From positions 381,055-415,417 of the forward strand of contig BLXT01003003.1 in NCBI GenBank assembly GCA_019648995.1: a stretch of DNA of 34,363 bases, read 5' to 3'. The translations under genes were made by a program, and so were the position numbers. Below, piece after piece: positions 21,301 to 29,200 of the stretch. How positions within the stretch are numbered: position 1 is the stretch's first letter; every line of letters begins with the position of its first letter. The DNA is from Plakobranchus ocellatus. Lineage: Eukaryota; Mollusca; Gastropoda; Plakobranchidae. Below the pieces are notes generated by a model, which worked only from the letters and a program-made list of their open reading frames with translations, was not told where the DNA came from and did no database searches.

Positions 21301-24094
21301 GATTCCCTTGCCATTGCAAGCTAGCAGCGTATGTATCTCTACATGCATTTAAAAATCCTATGTAACAAGAGGAAATACTGACCCCTGACTGAGCCTCCAG
21401 TCTCTGAACCATCTCTGACATTGACAGAAGTTGGGAGCGAAGGAAATCAACAGCATCCTTGAAAAAAAAATACACTCATCTAGTATATGTTCGGTGTTAA
21501 TCGCGCTCAAGTCTTGACAAAAACAAGTACACAAATTGCATAAACACACAAGACTTTTTATGGATGAAGGTTTTATATGTGTTTGTATATTTACTTTTGT
21601 TAAGTCTGTATAAAATATATTTTTAAACTTAGTGCCCTTTTAAAATTATTTTTCCTTTTTTTTTCGTTATCCAATTTACTTTTCTTAAGTCTTTAGAAAA
21701 TGTATTGTAAAACTTCGTGCCCTTTTGAAATTATTTTTCCTTTTTNNNNNNNNNNNNNNNNNNNNNNNNNNNNNNNNTTTTTTTTTGTGCGAAAACAATT
21801 TTGAATGGATTTGAAACTTTTAGCTTGTTTAAATTTCTAAAACCATATGATAATTAACTTTTCAAAAACCTTTCGTTAGAATGTAAAGGTATGTTTCTGT
21901 CTCTCACTTCTTCTCAACCAGAAAGACCAATACAACTTTTTTCATGAACGACAAGTCAAAGTCCTTTATTCGTTCATACCTTTTGAGCTGCTTGGATCCC
22001 GGCTATTTCTTGTTTCAAATGTGTATACTCAGCCTTGACACCCTCAATCTCCTTCATCAGGTGCACAGGATTCTGGGAAAGGATAAAAACTCATGATAAG
22101 CGTTAGCAACTGAGATCTATAGAGTCATATGATTATACCGAGTCGATGAGATATATATTATGTAGTAACTCCATCATATAAAAAGACCCAATGAAACATC
22201 ATAACTTGATCAGAATTGTGAAAAAATTCCGGTCTAAGAAAAGTTGTGTATAAAAATTATTTTTTCAAAGTGCCTAATTTAAACAATTTAGTTCTGGCAT
22301 AAATGATTTTAAGCAAAATTACAAAGTCATCATTTTTTTTTTTTTATTATTAAGCACAAAAAAATACAAACAATTATTCATAAGTTAATTGCTAAACTAA
22401 AAGTGACTTTTCCAGTAAATAAAAAATTTGGAAAACAAAGGTTTGGCGATACAAGGCTAAAATGAAACAGAAAAAAAAAAAAAACAAAAACAAAAAAAAA
22501 TTGTTTAAAATCAGACGTCATTCTAACTGACCTGTCCTTCCTTTGTTTTCCCCAAGTCAAGCTGGCGCTCAAGCCGCAGAGTCAGATGCTTTAGGTCAGT
22601 ATCTGCTTTGTCAAACTGACAGCATAAAATAAACAGCAACAAAAAAAGCAATAAGGTGATTACCAGAATGCTTCTTCTGATACCAGATTTGAAGCTGATT
22701 TCAGCATTAATATGCTTTTCAGACCCTTTGTTCAGATACTCAGTCAAGCGTTTTTAGCCATAACTACGCAAAAGACAAAGAGAACATTTAAGAGGATGAA
22801 AACATAATGAAACAAGGCAAGAACAACATACAATGATCGGTTAACCTTGAGCAAAAGGAAAACATTTTTCTTCTTCTTCAGGTGCCTTGTCTGGAAAAGA
22901 CATTGACAATAGTGGTACTTCACCCAAACCTGTTCTCAGTTAATCTTATAAAAGGCTGCTGTTGCTACCATTACCTAGTATTGCCTGTGAGTTCAGACTT
23001 TCATTGATTTACTCTCTGCCTAACTCAAATGTTTTGGCCTTCAATATTTCCAGTGATTGCTTAATGCTCTAAACCTTGTGATGGCAAATGTGTTCATCAA
23101 GAAATTGTAGTTGCTCCTGACTTATGGTTTTAGTTAATGATTGCTCAAGTTTAGCTTCTTACAGTACCTGTAATTGGATTTTTTTTCTGTCCATGATATC
23201 CTCAGCTTTCTTCTGATAAACCATATCTCTACTAATTTTCTCTCTTTTCCCATTTTAACTGTTCAAAACTCACTTTCATAATACAACCTAATATACATAT
23301 TATGTTTTCATTGGTGTCCACACTCATGTTTCTGTTTGCCAGTATTGGCCATAACTATTCTTTTTGTTATTTCCCTTGTGCATCTACCATTTGATGTTAT
23401 GTAGCCAAGATATTTGATTTTGGTAACTTGTTTGATTTCTTCCTTTTTTGCTAATGAGATTGCATATGGGATTTGTGAATTTCTTTGAGATGATTACGCA
23501 TTTTATTTTTTTTTCACACTCAAAGACAAAATATCAGTACCAAAAAGTGTTTTCACCAGATTCAGCTATTGAAAATGTATCCTTTGCAAACCTGAGATAA
23601 TTAAGATTTATGTTTGAGGCATAAATATCCTTAGATTCCTCAAGATTATTTCACGATACAGATTTTAAAAATCATGAGAGAATACAAATCCCTGCCTCAC
23701 ACCTCTTTTGATAAATTTGAAATCACTGTATTCTCATAACAATTTTATAATGTTCACTAAAATTACAAAAATGTATTTTTCTTTGCGTTTACTGTGCCAG
23801 ACTAACACAGGATTGATTTATATTATAAAAAGTCTACTTGTTTGGCTGAACTTTTTCACACATTATGATAAGCTGACAGCTCTAATCAAAAAGATTATCT
23901 TGAATATCACATGGTCTAGTATTACTGAAAATTAATAAAACAAATTCAGACCAGCAGCAAAAGGTGGCAGTGGAGGACAGTAGAAGTAGAGAAAGAATGA
24001 ATTGAATTATAAATAATCTCTGTAGGAAAAGAAGTAAAATTAATAATTGCACCAAACATACCATAAGTTCCAATTGGTCAACTGTCTTTTCCAT
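15388..24094 (-). CDS. SKA2: SKA2 kinetochore subunit with a C-terminal SKA1-like winged helix (ten exons)
   Basis: Exons, in coding order on the minus strand: 24094-24062, 22615-22532, 22072-21980, 21457-21379 (or to 21383), 21193-21162, 20485-20284, 19292-19141, 18638-18595, 15927-15852, 15447-15388. All have GT..AG borders and compatible phases, giving about 284 residues. Residues 1-107 form a coiled coil like human SKA2: MEKTVDQLELM, FDKADTDLKHLTLRLE, NPVHLMKEIEGVKAEY. SKA2 joins SKA1 and SKA3 in the complex that couples kinetochores to spindle microtubules. A polar Ser-rich linker follows (about 108-198). The end (about 199-284) reads EISEEEFASVSELIRGR, LEDVNR, YSLLWDYFKIQ, ELTPKDMNAMGL, LKILRALKLCKIG and VILT-stop. 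It matches the layout of the SKA1 microtubule-binding winged helix: EF.xV start, middle helices, ILR..+L, VIT end. Human SKA2 has about 121 residues and no such domain. The start was chosen by homology, although the frame is open upstream. The exon 4/5 join is uncertain. A possible 5' UTR part runs to an acceptor at about 24206. Confidence 0.87.
15582..15657. repeat. Right arm of the inverted repeat, inside the last SKA2 intron
   Basis: This is the exact 22-base inverse match of the left arm (15584-15605). About 25 unrelated bases follow, then an imperfect inverse match of the outer flank (ACCCACATACATGTTTGAGC, TTGACTG). The terminal SKA2 exon lies between the two arms. Confidence 0.72.
16205..17960 (-). 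mobile_element. Degraded non-LTR retrotransposon reverse transcriptase relic in SKA2 intron 8
   Basis: On the minus strand, a decayed reverse transcriptase can be followed across stops and frameshifts. DWIKLE and LGYGCYP lie near 17930-17880. The catalytic-core remnant VFMDDTKILCSKE lies near 17800-17750, with the family's xxDD retained as MDD. LNALMNWSRMSFK follows. The open segment at 17515-17204 then holds WCLQFMLVPKLLWLLLIYEI and RKWLGVPPCP. This block is typical of the R2-annotated elements abundant in marine invertebrates. The end near 16205 is a C-run before A-rich DNA. The 5' part is absent. It lies in the same orientation as the host gene. The unassigned DNA between it and exon 8 (17960-18594) contains an unrecognised open frame at 18314-18111. 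Confidence 0.8.
19293..20283. other. SKA2 intron 6, nothing recognisable
   Basis: The intron starts with donor G|GTTGGT and ends at acceptor CTTCTCCAG. It contains A-runs near 19370-19400 and no recognisable gene, repeat or hairpin. Confidence 0.6.
20486..21161. other. SKA2 intron 5, nothing recognisable
   Basis: Flanked by donor ATG|GTGAGT and acceptor ATTCTTCAG on the minus strand. I see no coding exon or repeat inside it. Confidence 0.6.
21591..21777. repeat. Tandem repeat, period 85, running into an assembly gap
   Basis: A unit starting TTACTTTTGTTAAGTCT and ending near GCCCTTTTAAAATTATTTTT begins at 21591. It recurs with substitutions at 21676, with GTGCCCTTTTGAAATTATTT in the second copy. 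The second copy breaks off in poly(T), 32 N (21746-21777) and more T. More copies may be missing from the assembly. It lies in SKA2 intron 3. Confidence 0.82.
22865..23735 (-). mobile_element. Degraded RTE-type LINE reverse transcriptase 3' part in SKA2 intron 1
   Basis: Minus-strand translation, with frameshifts, gives the RTE-like order. KFIKRGVRQGFVFSHDF (expected GVRQGCVLSP) comes first, near 23735-23680. LRNL follows, then a YADD-box remnant reading LRFAKDTFSIAES. KIKYLGYITSNGRC.REI.KRI lies near 23420-23350. EIWFIRRKLRISWTEKKSN lies near 23230-23170. The remaining C-terminal region reads QLQFL, INESLNS and GNGSN, with a GAA-rich end near 22870. Loss of the catalytic Asp pair (AKD) and many stops show it is dead. 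It shares the host gene's orientation. Confidence 0.8.
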
Positions 24095-25084
24095 TTTTTT
24101 TTGCAGAATTTCTTCACAAATGATATGTTTATTCAATTTCAGGAGAACTTGTCTGTAATATTTATAACTTGATATCTTCACTCTCTCTGAAATATTCCTT
24201 TTCCCCTGAAACAAAAAAAGAAACAAAAAACCTGTGAAAACTGTGAAACAATGGGGTTTTTTTCTCGCCTAGGATGAAGTTTTCAAAATAAAAATAAAAA
24301 AGTGAGTAGAAAATCACCTGCTCATGTCCTAGATACAGGCAACTGACAAAATTGTAAAATGTCTTTCATTTTTTCAACAATATGAAAAAAAAAAACAACT
24401 TAAGTACAATAGCAACAATCAAATAAAAAAATATTAAAATTTAAAAACTGAATTTTATTTTTAAAAATTGAGAATAGAGCAAATATAAAAAACAGACGAA
24501 TCAATAAATAGAACCATACTACTAGCATGACCATGGGATCTATAGACAAAATTATTGTTTTGTTTTGTTTTTTTAACTTACAAATTGTTGGCTTGCACAC
24601 ATTTCAAAAATATTTTATTTTGTGTTGATTTGAAGATAAATTGTAAATGTGATAATATTAAACTGTCTACCCTTATTCACTTTATCTGTGAGAATATGAT
24701 GTGGGGAAAAAATGAGACGAAAAAAATATTTTATTCTGGTCTCGACAAATCACACAACACAAATAAAAGCTACAAAGTTGCCACTAAAGATGACAGACAC
24801 ATATATAATTCAATGTGTAGGCAATCATCTAGATGTAAGTCTAGAATAAGAGGCCTGTTTGACATGTTTCAATTTGGATCTGAAAAGCTAAGTCTAAAGC
24901 TGTTTCTCAAACTTGCATTTTACCAGCCACAGTAAAGAAAAAGGAAAATTCTGGTCCTGGAGAGCTCAACAATAATGATATCAAATGAAAGGATTTTTTG
25001 ACATCAAAGTTAAAGAAAAAAAAAACCTATGATATATCAGAAAGTAAACGTTAGGTCTGACAAGCGAGAGAGCATGAGTTTGAC

Positions 25085-25154
<70 letters not shown>
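25085..25154. repeat. Compound GATA/GA microsatellite
   Basis: About four GATA units (25086-25101) pass into an uninterrupted run of about 26 GA units to 25154. This is a long purine-pyrimidine tract in the SKA2-ERp29 intergenic region. Confidence 0.97.
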
Positions 25155-25156
<2 letters not shown>

Positions 25157-25334
25157 CAATATAATAAGTAGTGTAGATCCTTTGCTTAGATTCTTTTCTA
25201 TCTTATGGTGGGAAGATTGCGTGAGTAAGATAGAATAAATAATAAAGAAACAATTGGAAGGTATGGGGGCAGGCTACAGTGGTAGAGATAGAGGATTTAT
25301 GAGATGGTCAATAGTGCCATGATATCAAGGGAAC

Positions 25335-25380
25335 AAAAAAAAAAAAAGGAGGGGGGGGGGGNNNNAAGGCGGGGTGTGGG
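25335..25380. other. Poly(A)/poly(G) run with a four-base assembly gap
   Basis: A12, GGA and a run of G are followed by NNNN at 25362-25365 and then G-rich DNA. The base count here is unreliable. Confidence 0.9.
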
Positions 25381-25435
25381 GATGATGTGGGAGAGGGAAA
25401 TGAGGATGTAGTGGGGGACAAGGGAATCTGGAGTA

Positions 25436-26260
25436 CACTAGATCTTAGCTTTAGAAATTTATCCTGTACTGAAGACTAGACCTAGAAGAAATCTAGATCT
25501 TGATCTAGATATAAATCTAGATCTAGTCTTAATCTTACTACTTCTAGAAAACATCGTAATGTAAATCACTGACTAAAGTTACGTCTAGTTTCTAACCTTA
25601 ACGAGTCAATTGGTTATCATAGCAGATCAAATGACTTATTCATTAAAAATTGACTTCAAGATCTAGATTTAGATTCTAGATTTCTAGGGTCTTTTCTTCA
25701 AGTTTGAAAAAGCTCTTGGTACTTTCAAAATTCTGACTTCCCTTGTTATTATTTTATTTTTTCTTAGTAAACAAAACTCATTCAATAAGAGTGACAGTCC
25801 TTGTACAGGCTGACCAATGAAAATGTTACTGGTATTAGTGTCGTGTCTTGAGATCAACTTCTTCCGTTTCACATGAAAAGTTTTGTGATTGGATTGTCGC
25901 TCAATCGAAACGGACCGGCAATAACAAAAAAAAGAAGGGCCGATCACTCGAGACTTAACAGGTCTAGATTTAGTTCTAGATCTTATGATTGCTAAAATGG
26001 TGTCTGTTACGACCGTTGCAAATATGTCTCTTGTACTTCTTGCACTTTTTGCATTCATATGCAAGCATATACATGCTGATGTTGTGCAGGGCTCTGTTTC
26101 TTTAAACTCAGGAGTGTTTGATAAGGTAGGTCTAGTATAATTTCCGTTCAGGAATGGACTAGATCTATCATTCAACGTTTCCCCAGTAAACTTGAGATTA
26201 GATTCTAAGTTAAGATCTTATCTAGATCTAGATCTAGATCTAAATTTCTAGATCTCGAGA
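25436..26260. repeat. Island of TCTAGATC-type palindromes around ERp29 exon 1
   Basis: CTAGATCT/AGATCTAG words are clustered at about 25437-25535, 25661-25687, 25963-25983, 26158-26166 and 26212-26256. The last cluster holds three direct GATCTA units. Further single copies lie at 26573-26582 and in ERp29 intron 3 (about 31758-31768 and 31850-31858). They flank and partly overlap the ERp29 5' end. No function is known to me for this motif. Confidence 0.8.
25800..25984 (+). promoter_or_regulatory. Putative ERp29 promoter and 5' UTR
   Basis: This stretch has a higher GC content than its surroundings (CGGACCGGC, GGGCCGATC). It has a CCAAT box at 25814-25818 and an inverted CCAAT (ATTGG) at 25888-25892, and no TATA box. 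I looked for the ER stress element CCAAT-N9-CCACG and did not find it. Assignment rests on position just before the ERp29 start. Confidence 0.45.
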
Positions 26261-29200
26261 TTTATATGTCATTTAAAAGCATTAAACAAAAATTATACGT
26301 GTGGATCTGTACATCTAGGCCTAAACCTTGTTTCACAACAAGTTCATCTTCGCTTCAGCTTCCACATCCACTCATTTTTCTAGAATGAATCGTGTCAAGC
26401 ACTAAACAGAGAACTGCCGTTGGTTCTGAAACGCATGTTGTTTTGGTTTAGATTAAAAACCACATTGACGGCAATGGCAGGGGGTCAAAAAGGAAGCTAT
26501 GCCTAAATTTAAAATTCTTCTCAAATTTTTAATTTTTTTAGCACTAAGATTACATTTGGAATGACTAAAAATACTAGATCTAGCTCACCAAATTAATCAA
26601 AACCTAATCATAGGAGACTGAAATTTGAAGTTTCATTTTCAAGATTAAGTGTACAATGTATTAGGTTGCTTCAATTGCATGAATGCAATAGTATTTTTTT
26701 TCATGTAAGGCGATCTCTAAGCTGGATAAAAATATGTATTCCTTATTTTTTGTACGATTATAAAAAGCCCCAAAAAGGTGACACAGTTGCTCATTTTGGC
26801 CAGAATCTTGACTTTTAGTCGCCGACAGTGCGATAATGTAAGGCAGCAAGCCCCTCAAGAGATAAGCTTATAAAGGTGGGATGAACACGGGCGAGGTGCA
26901 TACATAGGCCTATGTATTAGCGATGCCGTGACCCAGTCAGTTGAACCGCTGCATTTATTATGCTTGGCCTTTGATGGAGTCACAAATTTTGTGAATTTCT
27001 TGTGTTTTTATTAATCTTTGTTACAAATCTTATCCTCAGAGCACTCATTCATGTTGGATATCATATATTAAAACTCTTTTCTTTCTCTCTCCAACGATAT
27101 AAAGTTTCAGTTATATTTTCATCAGAAAGATTAGTTTTATTTTCTATGAAATGTGCCAGAACGCCTTTTAAGTTTTGAGATGTTTTTAATTTTTAATTTT
27201 TTTTTCAAATGACCCTCACCACATTTTTTTGTTTTAGGGTGACATATATATGGTTGGGGAAAGCTTAAACCTAATGTATGAAAAATTTTGTAAATTTGAT
27301 CCGAAAATCAGATTAGCTATGGCACAGTAGAGGTAGTGAAGCATAATCAGTATTCATAGCAATTAGCATTCATATATATGTGAAGAACATTGAAAAAAAA
27401 TGTATCCATTAGTGGTTTTTGTTTTGTTTTTTTTTAATTGAAATACGGACTTTCCACCTTTTACTAGATTTAAGCAAAATTTGCATTTTCCTCAAGACAG
27501 TTCCCTGAAAATCGACAATTATAAATATTTCAAAAACTCCTCATAGACTTTTAAGTTGAACCACAATAATTTCACATACACTACTAACATCCCAATCTGG
27601 CCCTGTATGTTTTCAACTTATGCATTGCTAGATAAGCATGCTATCACACCACAGACATCATAGCGGTTCGTTTACAGGCAATCATTGCAGCAAATATCTA
27701 CACCCATCTACATCTTCAAGGACATCACAGCCTCAATAGACAACAAGTGAATGGACCAGTAATCTTTTAATTGTTGATAATGAAAATGAAATAAAACTTA
27801 ATTTTGACCTGCTTAGCGAGGCCTACCTATCCTATAGCTCCAGTTTCATTATCAAGTATTAAAACAAATATAGACTCACACATGGCAACTTACAGGAGGA
27901 TGTTTAAAAAGAAAGTTGACCCGAAATAGCACGTTTTAGAGTGCCACTGCCTTCCTTTTATTTGAAAACATAAGATAGGACTTGGCCTATTGTGAGAGCA
28001 AGGTGGGGAGCTCATTCACGCAAAATTAGAAAAGAGGACAGCTGGCATACGGCGAAAGGAGAGGAAGATAAAAACAATGATGGAATGCCACCTCTATTGC
28101 AAACATACATATCTCAAACTAAAAGGCGAAAACTGAAAAATTAAACAGAGCAATAAACTCTGCCCCTTATGTAAATAATAAAAACATGTTCACACACAAA
28201 AACACATGCTCACACTTGTTTATTGTTTGGATTACAAATGTGATTTAAAACACATCATTTCCCTTAACTTCTCGAATGAAGCAAATGTTTTAACATGTAG
28301 ATCGGATTATTTAATTATCTGTATGCCTGCGATAACTGGTAGCACCGCAACGATAACGGATAGTGATGCTTCCTGCTATGATGTTGCTAGGATTAGCACA
28401 AAAAACGGTTCATTGTAGGTTTTCCGGGAGGGTCAAATTTAAAAAAAACGTGCAAGGTGAGCCTCTAACACTATAGAGATGATCTTTGGGTATGTGAGGT
28501 TTCATCACAATCCTTGGTGAAGAGCATGTTCATTTTGTTAATTTTACAATGAAACACTGAATTGACTATTATATGACTCATAATAAAGATTCAACTCATT
28601 ATAAAAAATATTTATGCGACTACAACAAAAGTTATATATTGAAATTTACAGCAACATATATGTATTTGATCTATTTAATTTTTATTAAACATCACATATT
28701 AAAGCGCATATTTTTAGGTCATGCTGACCTATTCTGCTGGGGACTTGCCTAAGGTAGCTTGACCCCATGACCTCAGCTCGACCATGGGTCGTGGTGCAAC
28801 GACTAAAATGCAAGCTTATAACAGCTGGGGTGAAAACTTTGGGTTTTATCCAAGTTTATCTTTCATTATTTTGTTTGCTGTATCACACTGTGTGAGGATA
28901 AATGCACCAGCAAAACCCCCCAAAAGATTGATTTTTTTTTTTCAAGATCTTTTCCAAAAATTTGACATTTAAAGTAAATGATTACAAAAAGAAGCTTTAA
29001 AATCAAGCTAATGGAAGTCAGACCCAACAAATCCTGACTAAAAAAATAAAATTAAAGAGAACAGATCTGGGATGCCATTGAATGCCTAAATGGAAATATC
29101 ATGATAAAAATTACAATTAAGTTACAATATCTGTGTGAGTAAACCATGTTCGTCAATCTTTGTCTTAGCCATACCCACTAATTCACGTTCTTAAAATTTA

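Larger units (their letters stand above)
24095..25799. other. Divergent intergenic region between SKA2 and ERp29
   Basis: The two coding starts face away from each other 1.9 kb apart, so the promoters and any 5' UTR exons of both genes should lie here. No recognisable protein gene is present. An open frame at 24555-24935 has no recognisable domain and is Lys/Asn-rich in the way of AT-rich non-coding DNA. A microsatellite and a poly(A)-poly(G) gap mark the middle. Confidence 0.55.

Noticed and set aside
22616-24061. A miRNA cluster in SKA2 intron 1, as in mammals (miR-301a/454)
   Set aside because: I saw no miR-130/301 seed hairpin. The intron is largely an RTE LINE relic.
24095-24226. Longer SKA2 N-terminus, from an in-frame upstream Met at 24226
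   Set aside because: Homology to SKA2 begins exactly at the Met at 24094. The upstream part crosses a likely splice acceptor (TTTCAG, near 24206) and is more probably 5' UTR.
24555-24935. 126-codon plus-strand open frame between SKA2 and ERp29
   Set aside because: No domain, no signal and a low-complexity AT-rich composition; chance is the simplest explanation.
25684-26175. 163-codon open frame on the minus strand
   Set aside because: It is the antisense shadow of ERp29 exon 1, whose signal peptide and splice donor are well supported. The antisense protein has no recognisable domain.
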